Shown piece by piece: positions 17,443 through 26,533 of a stretch of DNA of 64,000 nt. A program made the translations under genes and the position numbers. Origin of the DNA: Chitinophagaceae bacterium UBA4857 (GTDB lineage Bacteria > Bacteroidota > Bacteroidia > Chitinophagales > Chitinophagaceae). Below the pieces are notes generated by a model. It was given only the letters and a program-made list of their open reading frames with translations, was not told the origin of the DNA and ran no database searches. Position 1 is the stretch's first letter, and every line of letters starts with the position of its first letter. The DNA is taken from positions 94,108 through 158,107 of the forward strand of contig DHEF01000049.1 of NCBI GenBank assembly GCA_002399735.1, written 5' to 3'.

Positions 17443-18999
17443 ATGGAAATCCTTTTTATAGCTATTGCCTTTATTATCGGTTTTTTGTTTTACAAAATCG
17501 GACTGCCGCCCTTATTAGGCTTTCTTGCCGGAGGTTTTGTTTTATCGGTTTATGGCTACCAAAGCACACATGCCCTGGAAGAAATAGCCCATAGCGGCGT
17601 AATATTTTTACTGTTTACACTGGGACTTAAAATACGGTTGAAAAATTTTCTTCAACCCGAAGTTGCTGTTTCCGGATTATTGCAAATAGCAGTAAGTGTG
17701 TTATTGCTGATGGGTTTGTTTACGGTTATAGGTATTAATGCCGGTTTTACCACCAGCCAAACTATATTACTGGGTATTTTATTAGGAGTAGCTAGTACCG
17801 TTATTGCTGCCAAAGGTTTGGAAGAAAAAGGCGAGCTTGATTCTTATCATGGCCGCCTTGCTATTGGTATATTGGTAATGGAAGATATTATCCTCATTGG
17901 CATTTTGGCTTTTACCGGTTTAAAAGCACCATCACCATGGGCGTTGGCTTTATTATTATTACCCTTACTCAAACCTGTGTTGGTAAGGGTGTTGCGTTTA
18001 ATAAAAAACGATGAACTGTTATTGTTATACGGTGTGTTAATGGCTTTTGGGGGTGCTGCTTTATTTGAGTTTGTTGGCCTGGGTGGTGAGCTGGGTGCGT
18101 TTTGTTTTGGTGTGTTACATGCGGGTGAAGAAAAAGCCGGTGATGTTTCTAAAAAGTTATGGTCGTTAAGGGAAGCTTTTTTAACGGTGTTCTTTTTAAA
18201 AATTGGTTTAACGGGCCTCCCTTCCTGGGCGGATTTATGGTATGCGCTTGCCTTGGTTATTATATTGCCATTCAGGGTAGCTGTTTTCTTTGGTATATTA
18301 TCCATCTTCCGTTTACGTGCCCGTACCAGCTTTTTAACCGCTACATCGCTGGCCAGTTTTAGCGAATTTGCTATTATTACCGGTGCTGTTGCTGTAACGG
18401 TAGGTATATTGCCGCCATCCATGTTAATTACGTTAACCACTATTGTGGCTGTATCATTTTTATTTGGTGCACCGGTTAACGCCAAGGCAAATCAGTTATT
18501 CAATAAACTGGAGCCCATACTTACCAGGTTTGAAAGTAAACGTTCACGCAGCGATGCGGAACCTGTTAACATTGGTATTGCCAATTATTTAATTGTGGGC
18601 ATGGGACGTGCCGGTACATCCTCTTACGATTATTTTCAGGAGCGTGGTTTAAAAGTAGTGGGTTTTGATACCGACCCAAATGTTCTATCGTCACATCGTG
18701 CAAAGAAACGCAGGGTGTTGTATGGCGATGCCAACAGTAAATTGTTATGGCAAAACCTGGACATTAGTAAACTGCAGGGTGTAGTAGTAACCACGCCGGA
18801 AGAAGAAGCTAAAATGAGTGTGGTAGAAGCATTACGTGCCCGCGGCTTTCAGGGACATATCAGTGTTATGGTCGATTCCGAATCGCAGGCAACACAATTA
18901 AAAAACATTGGCGTAAATACTATTTGTAGTCCCTTGGTACAGGCAGGCGTGGAGCTGGCTGAAAAAGTGGTGGTGGTACAGGCGGTGCAGGCAGCTTAA
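17443..18999 (+). CDS. CPA2-type cation:proton antiporter (KefB/YbaL-like) with TrkA-N domain
   Basis: A 518-residue inner-membrane protein. About 12 helices form the Na+/H+ exchanger domain (1-355) with the L-P-P-L-L-G-F-L-A-G-G-F opening and G-E-L-G-A-F-C-F-G-V around residue 210. Residues 375-500 are a TrkA-N (RCK) domain with Y-L-I-V-G-M-G-R-A-G-T-S-S-Y and the Asp of V-V-G-F-D-T-D binding nucleotide, then L-Y-G-D-A-N. Such proteins exchange K+ or Na+ for protons under NAD(H) or glutathione control. It stands alone; no KefF/G-type ancillary gene is adjacent. Confidence 0.88.
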   Translation: MEILFIAIAFIIGFLFYKIGLPPLLGFLAGGFVLSVYGYQSTHALEEIAHSGVIFLLFTLGLKIRLKNFLQPEVAVSGLLQIAVSVLLLMGLFTVIGINAGFTTSQTILLGILLGVASTVIAAKGLEEKGELDSYHGRLAIGILVMEDIILIGILAFTGLKAPSPWALALLLLPLLKPVLVRVLRLIKNDELLLLYGVLMAFGGAALFEFVGLGGELGAFCFGVLHAGEEKAGDVSKKLWSLREAFLTVFFLKIGLTGLPSWADLWYALALVIILPFRVAVFFGILSIFRLRARTSFLTATSLASFSEFAIITGAVAVTVGILPPSMLITLTTIVAVSFLFGAPVNAKANQLFNKLEPILTRFESKRSRSDAEPVNIGIANYLIVGMGRAGTSSYDYFQERGLKVVGFDTDPNVLSSHRAKKRRVLYGDANSKLLWQNLDISKLQGVVVTTPEEEAKMSVVEALRARGFQGHISVMVDSESQATQLKNIGVNTICSPLVQAGVELAEKVVVVQAVQAA

Positions 19000-19039
19000 T
19001 TATTTATGATTGCTGATTTAGTGTACTTCTCTAAATAGA

Positions 19040-19290
19040 GTTGACTACAAGAGTCTAACTAACGGACTTACGGTCTTTCTGACTTCCGGACTTACCTCTG
19101 CTGATTAGCGAACGGAACGTACAAGTGTGCGACGCAAGTAAAGTTCAATCAAGGGTGGGATGTCGGTAACAAAATATATTCAACCTAAAAGAACTTTAAA
19201 GTCCTTTTAGATTCACGAGTTAAACGAAGGGAAGGAGCGGAGCTCGTAGGGTTCATCTGTGTTAATGCTGCCGGTCAACAAAAAAACACA
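19040..19290. repeat. Type 1 dispersed mosaic repeat
   Basis: It fills most of the 341-bp gap after the antiporter. It holds GTCTTTCTGACTTCCGGACTT words, the core CTCTGCTGATTAGCGAACGG with GTGTGCGACGCAAGTAAAG (19096-19145), then GTCGGTAACAAAAT, and a second end CTGCCGGTCAACAAAAA at 19268-19285. This is the reverse orientation relative to the copy at 39950. No gene is supported. Confidence 0.75.
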
Positions 19291-19304
19291 TTGTGAATTA
19301 TCAA

Positions 19305-19335
19305 TTGTACATTGTCAATTGAGTTTGTAAGTTTG
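19305..19335 (+). promoter_or_regulatory. Complete promoter five bases before the ABC ATPase start
   Basis: TTG at 19305-19307, 20 bases, TAAGTTTG at 19328-19335, then CAACA and ATG at 19341. The transcript would start at or within a few bases of the initiation codon. Confidence 0.6.
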
Positions 19336-19340
19336 CAACA

Positions 19341-20333
19341 ATGGACCCAATTTTAAGTGTACAACAACTTACCAAATTACAGGATGTTAAACCTATTGTA
19401 AACAAGGTGAGTTTTGTACTAAGCAGCGGACAAAAAATGGCGATAGTAGGGGAGACTGGTTCGGGTAAAAGTAGCTTGCTAAAAATGATTACCGGCCACC
19501 TGCAACCGGATGGCGGCCAGGTTTTATTCAACAATAAAAGGGTTGAAGGACCCTTAGAAAAACTCATACCCGGACATCCGCAAATGGCTTACCTGAGTCA
19601 GTACTTTGAATTACGTAATAATTATTGGGTGTATGAGGAGTTAAGTTACACCAACCAGCTTACTGATGAAGAAGCTAATACCATTTATGATATTTGCCAG
19701 ATTACACATTTATTGCAAAGGCGAACCAATCAGTTATCCGGTGGCGAAAAACAACGTATAGCCCTTGCCCGCCAATTGATAAAAAAGCCTGCATTGCTGG
19801 TTTTGGATGAACCATTCTCCAACCTGGATCCTGTACATAAACAAACCATAAAAACAGTATTACAGCATGTAACAACAAAACTGGGCATTACTACTTTATT
19901 GGTATCGCATGATGCGTTGGATACACTTTCCTGGGCCAATGAATTATTGGTAATGAAAGATGGGGTTATTATACAACAAGGCTCACCCGAAACAGTGTAT
20001 AACCAACCTGTAAATGAATATTGCGCAGGATTACTAGGTGCCTATAATTTTATTACAATCAATAACGAAGCATTCAAAAATTTGGACGGCTTTAATTGGG
20101 CGACCAATGGTTTTATTATAAGACCCGAAAATTTACAACTCCACAACGCTCATCATAGTTACTTAATAACGGGTATTGTAATTAGCGTACTTTTTCTTGG
20201 TAGTTTTTACATGGTGCAAGTGCAGGTTGGTGAGCAATTAATACAATTCAGCAGTGCAGCTTATAACTTACCTGCTATTGGGGCAACGGTGCAATTAGGC
20301 TTTAATAAAGCTAATGTACATTTTGTTCAGTGA
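19341..20333 (+). CDS. ABC transporter ATP-binding protein with TOBE-like C-terminus
   Basis: A 330-residue importer-type ATPase. Walker A G-E-T-G-S-G-K-S-S, signature L-S-G-G-E-K-Q-R, Walker B L-L-V-L-D-E-P-F-S-N-L-D-P and switch H-D are all present in residues 1-230. Residues 240-330 form a beta-rich extension (F-I-I-R-P-E-N-L-Q-L, then I-T-G-I-V-I-S-V-L-F-L-G-S-F-Y) like the TOBE domain of PotA/CysA/UgpC-type ATPases, where it controls ATPase activity. No permease or binding protein is next to it, so the substrate cannot be read from context. Confidence 0.82.
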   Translation: MDPILSVQQLTKLQDVKPIVNKVSFVLSSGQKMAIVGETGSGKSSLLKMITGHLQPDGGQVLFNNKRVEGPLEKLIPGHPQMAYLSQYFELRNNYWVYEELSYTNQLTDEEANTIYDICQITHLLQRRTNQLSGGEKQRIALARQLIKKPALLVLDEPFSNLDPVHKQTIKTVLQHVTTKLGITTLLVSHDALDTLSWANELLVMKDGVIIQQGSPETVYNQPVNEYCAGLLGAYNFITINNEAFKNLDGFNWATNGFIIRPENLQLHNAHHSYLITGIVISVLFLGSFYMVQVQVGEQLIQFSSAAYNLPAIGATVQLGFNKANVHFVQ

Positions 20334-20504
20334 GTTTCTTTTCAATAATCAGTATACCTATTGGCAAAAACCCTGAACTTGGTTTAGTATTTGCTATAAA
20401 TATTATTTAGTTAGTTTACTAAAACAGTTGTAAATTACAGAAGCCATATTCCTTATCCACTTATTAAGGTTTGTAGTATAATTTTTACCCTTAAACTATA
20501 TTCC

Positions 20505-20891
20505 ATGATAAAAGCAGTAACGCAGTTAACCGAAGAGTGTCAGCAATGGAGATTCACCCTACGCCATTTACGTGAACAATACTTACATCATCTCAAAAAA
20601 CTGGAAAAAAGAGTACAGGAAAACAGCCTTCGCCAATCCATGTGGGAGGTAGCGCATCTGTACAATCAGTTTTACATTCAGCTTATTAATATTCACGATT
20701 TAAAAAAAGCCATTAAACGTCATGCCGATAATATCACTAAGCAATCAATGATAGGTGTTTTGCGTGACGATACAGTGGCCCTGCATTGTTTTTTAAATAA
20801 CGATTTTGATTTACTTAGCCGTCGTTTAAAATCAATAAGCGATGAGTTTAAAGTATTTCAAAAAAAATACCCGCCAACTATTTATGCATAA
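20505..20891 (+). CDS. Uncharacterised helical protein
   Basis: A 128-residue soluble protein that I do not recognise. It is strongly charged and helical, with heptad-like leucines (L-R-H-L-R-E-Q-Y-L-H-H-L-K-K-L-E-K-R) in the first 40 residues, suggesting a coiled coil, and basic segments around residues 66-75 and 105-120. No signal peptide or membrane segment is seen. It is followed by a strong terminator and has no operon partner. Codon use looks like its neighbours, so it is probably a real, perhaps lineage-specific gene. Confidence 0.65.
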   Translation: MIKAVTQLTEECQQWRFTLRHLREQYLHHLKKLEKRVQENSLRQSMWEVAHLYNQFYIQLINIHDLKKAIKRHADNITKQSMIGVLRDDTVALHCFLNNDFDLLSRRLKSISDEFKVFQKKYPPTIYA

Positions 20892-20962
20892 ATAATTAAA
20901 CGTACGGCTGCATGTGCATTAAGTTTTACTTAAGCCCTTGGTTAAATCCTCCGTACACCTTT

Positions 20963-20991
20963 ATCAGCCGCCTTTTGGCGGCTGATTTTTT
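20963..20991 (+). terminator. Rho-independent terminator
   Basis: A perfect 10-bp stem ATCAGCCGCC / GGCGGCTGAT with a TTTT loop and a T-run. It closes the 20505-20891 transcript. Confidence 0.88.
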
Positions 20992-21047
20992 GTATAAATA
21001 CTAATAAGGGTATGGTATAAAATAACGTACTTCGCACAAATAGTATT

Positions 21048-21866
21048 ATGTCATTTTATTACGAAGTACACTTTACAAATATTACCCCGGCCGATAGCGA
21101 TATATTAATTGCCTTACTGTCGCAAAACAATGTAAACGGTTTTGAAGAGTTGGAAAACAGCCTGAAAGCTTTTATTGGTCAGGCAGATTATGACGAAGCC
21201 GCAATTGCCGAGATTGCTGCTACGATCAACGCCACCTACGAGCTTAAAAAAATAGAAGAAGAAAACTGGAATAAATTATGGGAATCAAATTTTAATCCGG
21301 TTACCGTTGATAATTGGGTAGCTGTTCGTGCCGATTTTCATGAACCCATCACCAATGTAGTACACGAAATTGTTATTACCCCTAAGATGAGTTTTGGTAC
21401 AGGCCATCATGCCACCACGTATATGATGCTAAATCAAATGCAGCATTTGCAAATAACCAACAAAACGGTTTTCGATTTTGGCACCGGTACCGGCGTATTG
21501 GCCATTCTGGCTAAAAAAATGGGTGCTGGTAATGTAGTGGCAGTAGATTATGATGAATGGAGTATTGAAAACACCCGCGAAAATATAGGCCGCAACAATA
21601 CCGATGGAATTACTTTAGTGCAGGCCGATACCGCCCAATTGAATAGCAGCTTCGATGTAATCCTGGCCAACATTAATAAAAATGTTATTCTGGATAATAT
21701 GGAAGTACTGTCAAACCAACTGGTAAAAGGCGGTACCATCTTTTTTAGCGGATTATTGGTTGATGATCAACAGGATATTATAACCGCTGCCGAAAAAACG
21801 GGCTTACAATTGGTAAACACTCAAATACGTAATAAGTGGTTATTTATCAATATGTTAAAGCATTAG
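21048..21866 (+). CDS. prmA: Ribosomal protein L11 methyltransferase
   Basis: A 272-residue SAM-dependent enzyme that trimethylates ribosomal protein L11. The N-terminal substrate-binding domain (1-95) precedes the PrmA marks M-S-F-G-T-G-H-H-A-T-T, the SAM loop D-F-G-T-G-T-G-V-L-A-I-L-A and the N-I-N-K-N motif near residue 207 (usually N-I-x-x-N). Its substrate gene rplK is at 38117 in this window. Length is slightly below the E. coli protein, as usual in the phylum. Confidence 0.93.
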   Translation: MSFYYEVHFTNITPADSDILIALLSQNNVNGFEELENSLKAFIGQADYDEAAIAEIAATINATYELKKIEEENWNKLWESNFNPVTVDNWVAVRADFHEPITNVVHEIVITPKMSFGTGHHATTYMMLNQMQHLQITNKTVFDFGTGTGVLAILAKKMGAGNVVAVDYDEWSIENTRENIGRNNTDGITLVQADTAQLNSSFDVILANINKNVILDNMEVLSNQLVKGGTIFFSGLLVDDQQDIITAAEKTGLQLVNTQIRNKWLFINMLKH

Positions 21867-21887
21867 GTGTAAACATGTATTAATAAA

Positions 21888-21920
21888 TTGTTACCTACTC
21901 ACAGGTTTTCTTTACCTTTG
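21888..21920 (+). promoter_or_regulatory. Promoter for plsY
   Basis: TTG at 21888-21890, 22 bases, then TACCTTTG at 21913-21920. The plsY ATG follows 41 bases later. Confidence 0.6.
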
Positions 21921-21961
21921 TCGTTCAACTCTTTACCAATAAAAAATCTATTCCGGTTGCT

Positions 21962-22624
21962 ATGAATGGTCTTTTATTAATATTGCTCGCATATTTAATA
22001 GGAAGTATCCCTACTTCTGTTTGGGTCAGCAAGCACTTCTTCAAGATCGATATTCGGGAATACGGCAGTGGCAATGCCGGTGCCACCAATACCTACAGGG
22101 TTTTAGGTCCAAAATGGGGCACCATTGTTATGGTAGTGGATATGCTAAAGGGTATGCTGGCCGTAAAACTGGCTTTTTTAGCTCCTGAGTTACTGGATAG
22201 CGAAACCCGTTTTTTAAATCTTCAGATAGCTTTAGGCCTGGCCGCCGTATTAGGTCATATCTTTCCCATCTGGGCCGATTTTAGGGGTGGTAAAGGCGTA
22301 GCCACTTTATTTGGTTTAGTAGTGGGTATTTCGCCATGGACAGCGCTTGGCTGTTCGGGTGTTTTTTTGTTGGTGTTATACCTAACCCGTTTTGTATCGC
22401 TAAGTTCTATTCTAGCAAGTGTGGCATTTCCCATTTTTATCCTGGTAATCTTTAATGTAGATAATCCTATTTACCGTGTATTTGCCATTGCAGTCGCATT
22501 AATGGTCATACTTACTCATCAGAAAAATATTACCCGTTTGTTTAAAGGTGCCGAAAGCAAAGTACCTATCTTCAAAAAAAGAGACAGGCGCAGGCAACGC
22601 CGCCGGGGTGATATGTCGTCCTAA
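21962..22624 (+). CDS. plsY: Glycerol-3-phosphate acyltransferase PlsY
   Basis: A 220-residue inner-membrane enzyme that transfers the acyl group of acyl-phosphate to glycerol-3-phosphate, the first step of phospholipid synthesis. It has about five helices and the three PlsY motifs: G-S-I-P-T-S near residue 14, G-S-G-N-A-G-A-T-N-T-Y-R around 37-48, and F-R-G-G-K-G-V-A-T around 104-112. The C-terminal tail is very basic (K-K-R-D-R-R-R-Q-R-R-R). Length is normal. Confidence 0.95.
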   Translation: MNGLLLILLAYLIGSIPTSVWVSKHFFKIDIREYGSGNAGATNTYRVLGPKWGTIVMVVDMLKGMLAVKLAFLAPELLDSETRFLNLQIALGLAAVLGHIFPIWADFRGGKGVATLFGLVVGISPWTALGCSGVFLLVLYLTRFVSLSSILASVAFPIFILVIFNVDNPIYRVFAIAVALMVILTHQKNITRLFKGAESKVPIFKKRDRRRQRRRGDMSS

Positions 22625-22649
22625 TTTCCGTAAACATAATTTTTTGTTT

Positions 22650-22760
22650 TGCAGGAGGTGCCCCTCGTACCTCGCTCGGGTTGGGCTATTCGCTGTATCT
22701 TTTGCCTCTGGCTGCAATGGCTACGCTTCGCAAAAGGATGCCGCTGCTATCCCTCACCCG
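22650..22760. repeat. GC-rich intergenic repeat-like sequence (distinct type)
   Basis: A block with GGTGCCCCTCGTACCTCGCT, GGGCTATTCGCTGTATC and an inverted pair ATCTTTTGC / GCAAAAGGAT (about 22696-22740). It differs from the type 1 and 2 repeats and is present once in the window. Its GC content stands out from the AT-rich flanks, and it contains no gene. Confidence 0.4.
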
Positions 22761-22803
22761 TTAAAGCCTTTCAAAACTTAGTTATGTATATAATTTAATA
22801 CGC

Positions 22804-22811
22804 TATTTTTG
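22804..22811 (+). promoter_or_regulatory. -7 promoter element before the M48 peptidase gene
   Basis: TATTTTTG matches TAnnTTTG and lies 76 bases before ATG 22888. No clear -33 element. Confidence 0.4.
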
Positions 22812-22887
22812 TATCTCCCCTCTAAGCCGGCACTGTAAAAAAATAATTGGTACAGTGATTGATTTGTTTAACATAAACAACAAACCC

Positions 22888-23700
22888 ATGATAAGGACAA
22901 TTTTCGCAGTATTTGCTGCAGCTACCATAGTTGTTGGCTGTTCAACTAATGCAGTAACAGGGCGTAGTCAAATGAAACTACTGCCGGAGTCAGAGTTACA
23001 GTCAATGGCCGTAACAGAGTATCAGTCATTTTTATCCAGCAACAAAGTAATCAGTAGTGCTACCAGTAAAGATGCCGAAATGGTAACCAGGGTAGGGCAG
23101 CGTATTACGCAAGCCGTAAAACAGTTTTATGCACAAAAAGGCTTATCGGCAGATTTGCAGGGTTATAACTGGGAATATAAACTGGTTGACAGTAAAGATG
23201 TAAATGCATGGTGCATGCCCGGGGGTAAAATTGTAGTGTACACCGGTTTATTACCTATTACACAAAACGAAGCTGCATTGGCAGCTGTTATGGGTCATGA
23301 GGTTTCTCATGCCTTATTTAATCATGGTAACGAGCGTATGAGCCAGGGAATGGTGCAACAAGGTCTGGGATCGGCTTTAAGCGTAGCATTAGCCAACAAG
23401 CCTGCTGCTACACAAACCTTGTTTATGACAGCTTTTGGCGTAGGTACAAATGTTCTTGGGGTATTACCATTTTCCAGAAAGCATGAGTTAGAGGCCGATC
23501 GTTATGGTCTTATCTGGACAGCCATGGCGGGTTATAACCCACAGGAAGCCATTAACTTATGGAAAAGAATGGAAGCCGCCGGCGGTGGTCAGGGACAACC
23601 GGAGTTTTTAAGTACCCATCCAAGCGAAGGAAAACGTATTCAGGAGTTGGAAAAACACATGCCCGAAGCCCTACAGTATTACAAACCAGTCTCTAAATAA
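22888..23700 (+). CDS. M48-family metallopeptidase lipoprotein (LoiP/BepA-like)
   Basis: A 270-residue zinc peptidase. The N-terminus is a lipoprotein signal (M-I-R-T-I-F-A-V-F-A-A-A-T-I-V-V-G-C), so the protein is anchored in the periplasm or on the outer membrane. The start at ATG 22888 puts this signal at the front; an upstream GTG at 22855 would bury it. Zinc ligands are His137 and His141 of H-E-V-S-H with catalytic Glu138, and Glu202 in H-E-L-E-A-D. S-T-H-P-S near the end is also a family mark. Relatives degrade misfolded outer-membrane proteins. It is followed by a strong terminator. Confidence 0.92.
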   Translation: MIRTIFAVFAAATIVVGCSTNAVTGRSQMKLLPESELQSMAVTEYQSFLSSNKVISSATSKDAEMVTRVGQRITQAVKQFYAQKGLSADLQGYNWEYKLVDSKDVNAWCMPGGKIVVYTGLLPITQNEAALAAVMGHEVSHALFNHGNERMSQGMVQQGLGSALSVALANKPAATQTLFMTAFGVGTNVLGVLPFSRKHELEADRYGLIWTAMAGYNPQEAINLWKRMEAAGGGQGQPEFLSTHPSEGKRIQELEKHMPEALQYYKPVSK

Positions 23701-23716
23701 TTATATTTTTAAAGCT

Positions 23717-23751
23717 AAAATAGCCTTTGCTACCTATGCAAAGGCTATTTT
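23717..23751 (+). terminator. Rho-independent terminator (perfect 14-bp stem)
   Basis: AAAATAGCCTTTGC and GCAAAGGCTATTTT enclose a seven-base loop. The A/T ends make it usable in both directions; it lies 16 bases after the M48 gene. Confidence 0.8.
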
Positions 23752-23787
23752 GTTTGCGGTAATCACGCATGTACAGCGTTTTTTTAC

Positions 23788-23795
23788 TACCTTTG
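23788..23795 (+). promoter_or_regulatory. -7 promoter element before the DUF3052-like gene
   Basis: TACCTTTG, exact TAnnTTTG match, 76 bases before ATG 23872. Confidence 0.5.
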
Positions 23796-23871
23796 CACTC
23801 CCGACAAATGGAAACATAGTGTGGACAGGGTTTCGGTATGTTCTTTTTAAACCTAAAAATGGCTTTATAGT

Positions 23872-24324
23872 ATGCTTCCAACGGTTTTTGAAAAATTACA
23901 ACTGGCAGACGAAAAGAATCTATTAATTCAAGGTTTACCTTCTTCAATCGAAAAACAATTCAGCAAGTTATCTTTTGCAAAAAACATGACGCCGCTGTTA
24001 AAAAACAGGAAAATTGACTTTGCACTTGTTTTTGCCGTGAACGAAAATCAATTAAACGGTATATTAAAAGATGTAATGCCTTCTTTAAAAGAAGAGTCAA
24101 AATTCTGGGTGGCTTATCCAAAAGCAACCTCAAAAATTGTTACCGATTTAAACAGAGAGTGTAGCTGGAACAGAATTACCTGTGAAGGTTACGAAAGTAT
24201 TGAGCGTATTGAATTGGATCATGTGTGGAGTGCAATGCGGTTTGTAAAAGGCGAATTGGAGCGTTCAGTAGAAACAGTTTCCAGTCGTAAAAGAGTTGCA
24301 GCACCGGTTAGTGCTGATGAGTAA
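23872..24324 (+). CDS. DUF3052-like protein
   Basis: A 150-residue soluble protein without signal or membrane segment. The centre reads I-D-F-A-L-V-F-A-V-N (about 53-62), then F-W-V-A-Y-P-K-A-T-S (about 82-91) and L-D-H-V-W-S-A-M-R-F-V, the order of conserved blocks in DUF3052, a small alpha/beta family of unknown function. The last 15 residues are low-complexity and polar. It has its own promoter and terminator. The family call rests on motif memory. Confidence 0.6.
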   Translation: MLPTVFEKLQLADEKNLLIQGLPSSIEKQFSKLSFAKNMTPLLKNRKIDFALVFAVNENQLNGILKDVMPSLKEESKFWVAYPKATSKIVTDLNRECSWNRITCEGYESIERIELDHVWSAMRFVKGELERSVETVSSRKRVAAPVSADE

Positions 24325-24348
24325 AAACAAATAGAATATTTATTACAG

Positions 24349-24375
24349 GGCTGTCTGAAAAGACAGCCTTTTTTA
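24349..24375 (+). terminator. Rho-independent terminator
   Basis: GGCTGTCT-GAAA-AGACAGCC, a perfect 8-bp stem with a GNRA loop, followed by seven T. Confidence 0.88.
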
Positions 24376-24460
24376 TTGGATAAATATTATAAATTATTTA
24401 ATGTTGATTATTAAATGATTTGTGTAACACATAGTTAATAAATAGCAAACCGTAAAAACT

Positions 24461-24468
24461 TACATTTG
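24461..24468 (+). promoter_or_regulatory. -7 element four bases before a start codon
   Basis: TACATTTG (exact TAnnTTTG) ends four bases before ATG 24473, so transcription would begin at or just beyond the ATG. Confidence 0.5.
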
Positions 24469-24472
24469 TAAT

Positions 24473-26497
24473 ATGTGGAAAAGAAAGAAGAAAAAGCCCC
24501 ATTTTTTTGAAACCGTTGTACAAAACCCGGAAGCTATTACGCTCACTACCAAAGAAGAAGGGTTAAACTTTCTGGTTTCTTTCTTTAAAACAATACGCCC
24601 TTTATCAAATGAAGAATATAGTGCTGCTAACGACAAGTTGCTATTGGCCATTAATACATTACAAACACAAACTGTATTAAAACAAAAACTACAACGGGCT
24701 TTACTGTTACAATTAATAAATACAAACCTTAATACAGCACTTACGGAAAGTGGTGTGCCGCTTGCCGGTGGTTTCTGGCAAGAATTATTTGACAGGTTAA
24801 AGCACAAAGCATTACCGGCCCTGCAAGATCCCGGTGATTTTTTGTATGTATTAAACCGTGTTTTTTACAAGTCGGATGACTTTAAGTGGGTAGAAGCTGT
24901 TACAAGGGAAAACTGGATCAGCTTTTTTGCTACCATACAAATTCCCATTGGTGTAAAGGATAAACGTTTACAACATCATGTGTTGGCTGCCATGCGAATT
25001 CTGTCATTCCAGGTAGCACAAACCGGACTAGAAAAAGAAGTAGCCGGTTTTATTCCGGCCGAGGAAACAGGGGAGGAAAGTCCGTTTGTAAAACAAAGCT
25101 TTTTAATACATGATTTGCAGGAAAAACTGGCACAGGATAGTGATAACGAAACCATTAATCAGTGTTGTTATTTAATAAAACAAGTAGTCAATCAGTGTTT
25201 AAAAAACATTGAACATATCCGTACGCAGCAATCCAGCAAAGGAGCAAGCTTACGTCAAACCTATACACTGTTAATTTTGTCTACTCGCCTACAGCGTATA
25301 TTAATTTTAACGGATGTACTGGATAGGGATGATAGTTTTGACGTGGGCCGCTTTGTTGATTTATTTAAAGTACTGGTAAGAAACGAAAACAGGAAGAACA
25401 GTATTATAGAATTTTTATCGCAGGGTATGGGTTATCTGGCTTATCAAATAGCTGAACATAAAGGGGATAAAGGAGGGAAATATATCACATCAACCCGTAA
25501 GGAGTATAGAAAAATGATAATAAGTGCCATGTGGGGCGGTTTTATTATTTGCTTTATTGCCATATTTAAAAACTTGTTAGGTAAATTAGCCCTGGCTCCC
25601 TTTTGGCAAGGCTTTGTTTATAGCCTTAATTATAGTGCGGGTTTTATAGCTATTGAAGAGACAGGCTCTACGCTTGCTACCAAACAGCCGGCATTTACTG
25701 CCAGTGCCGTAGCCGCATCGTTAGATACAAAAAAGCAATCAAACAAACCGGATTTAAACAACCTGGCCATAACGGTAGCCAAAGTTTCCAGAAGCCAGAT
25801 AGCCTCATTTTTTGGTAACTTAATTATTGTATTTCCCGGAACATTCTTATTGGCCTGGTTGTATCATATTTTATTTAATACCAAAATTGCAGATGGTGAT
25901 GCGGCTTACCAGCTATTAAAAGACCAACATCCATGGGAGAGCCTGTCATTGTTATATGCTTGCAATACCGGGTTCTTTTTATTCGTCAGCGGTATTATTG
26001 CGGGTTATGTACAAAATAAAATTAGGTACGGCCGTATTGGCGATAGGTTAGTAATGCATCCTATTCTGCAACTATCTATGTCGGCAGGTCGACGGCAAAA
26101 ACTAGCCGGTTATATTGAAAAACATTCAGGTGCTTTAGTAGGCAGCATTGCATTAGGTTTTTTTTTAGGTATGGCCAGTATTTTTGGTAAATTGTTCGGT
26201 ATTCCTTTCGATATAAGGCATATTACCATATCGGCAGGTAATGCAGCTATTGGTGTATATGGTGCCGGTTTTGAAAACATAGCCTGGCAATATTTGCTGG
26301 TGGTATTTTTAGGTGTATTGGCCATTGGCTTTGTTAATTTTTTAAGCAGTTTTGCTTTTGCATTTTACGTTGCGGTTAAATCAAGGGGCATTCATTTAAA
26401 AGATTATCCGCAGTTTATAGGAATTTTATGGCGCTACTTTATACATTTTCCTGCTCATTTTATTTTTCCGCCAAAAACAAAAACCAATACTGTTTAA
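24473..26497 (+). CDS. Polytopic membrane protein of the 'site-specific recombinase' (Gcr, PF10136-type) family
   Basis: A 674-residue protein. Residues 1-330 are helical and soluble (including G-Y-L-A-Y-Q-I-A-E-H-K-G-D-K-G-G-K-Y-I near 325-345). From about 350 onward there are several hydrophobic helices: M-W-G-G-F-I-I-C-F-I-A, the stretch around 445-465, around 500-520, around 550-575 and two near the end. The pattern E-H-K-G-x-K-G followed by G-x-I-I-x-x-x-x-x-x-K is that of Neisseria Gcr relatives, annotated as site-specific recombinases. I see no tyrosine- or serine-recombinase catalytic motif, and the membrane layout argues against DNA recombination. It is a single gene behind its own promoter. 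Confidence 0.75.
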   Translation: MWKRKKKKPHFFETVVQNPEAITLTTKEEGLNFLVSFFKTIRPLSNEEYSAANDKLLLAINTLQTQTVLKQKLQRALLLQLINTNLNTALTESGVPLAGGFWQELFDRLKHKALPALQDPGDFLYVLNRVFYKSDDFKWVEAVTRENWISFFATIQIPIGVKDKRLQHHVLAAMRILSFQVAQTGLEKEVAGFIPAEETGEESPFVKQSFLIHDLQEKLAQDSDNETINQCCYLIKQVVNQCLKNIEHIRTQQSSKGASLRQTYTLLILSTRLQRILILTDVLDRDDSFDVGRFVDLFKVLVRNENRKNSIIEFLSQGMGYLAYQIAEHKGDKGGKYITSTRKEYRKMIISAMWGGFIICFIAIFKNLLGKLALAPFWQGFVYSLNYSAGFIAIEETGSTLATKQPAFTASAVAASLDTKKQSNKPDLNNLAITVAKVSRSQIASFFGNLIIVFPGTFLLAWLYHILFNTKIADGDAAYQLLKDQHPWESLSLLYACNTGFFLFVSGIIAGYVQNKIRYGRIGDRLVMHPILQLSMSAGRRQKLAGYIEKHSGALVGSIALGFFLGMASIFGKLFGIPFDIRHITISAGNAAIGVYGAGFENIAWQYLLVVFLGVLAIGFVNFLSSFAFAFYVAVKSRGIHLKDYPQFIGILWRYFIHFPAHFIFPPKTKTNTV

Positions 26498-26533
26498 CAA
26501 ACATATTTTTTATAGGCGGCCGTATAATAACAC

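Noticed and set aside
17847..18485. 212-codon frame antisense to the antiporter gene
   Set aside because: It is a shadow of the antiporter frame; Asn/Lys/Ala-rich translation without family marks.
24473..26497. Evidence of a mobile element from the 'site-specific recombinase' family gene
   Set aside because: No catalytic recombinase motif, attachment site, integrase neighbour or phage gene is present, and the protein is a membrane protein.
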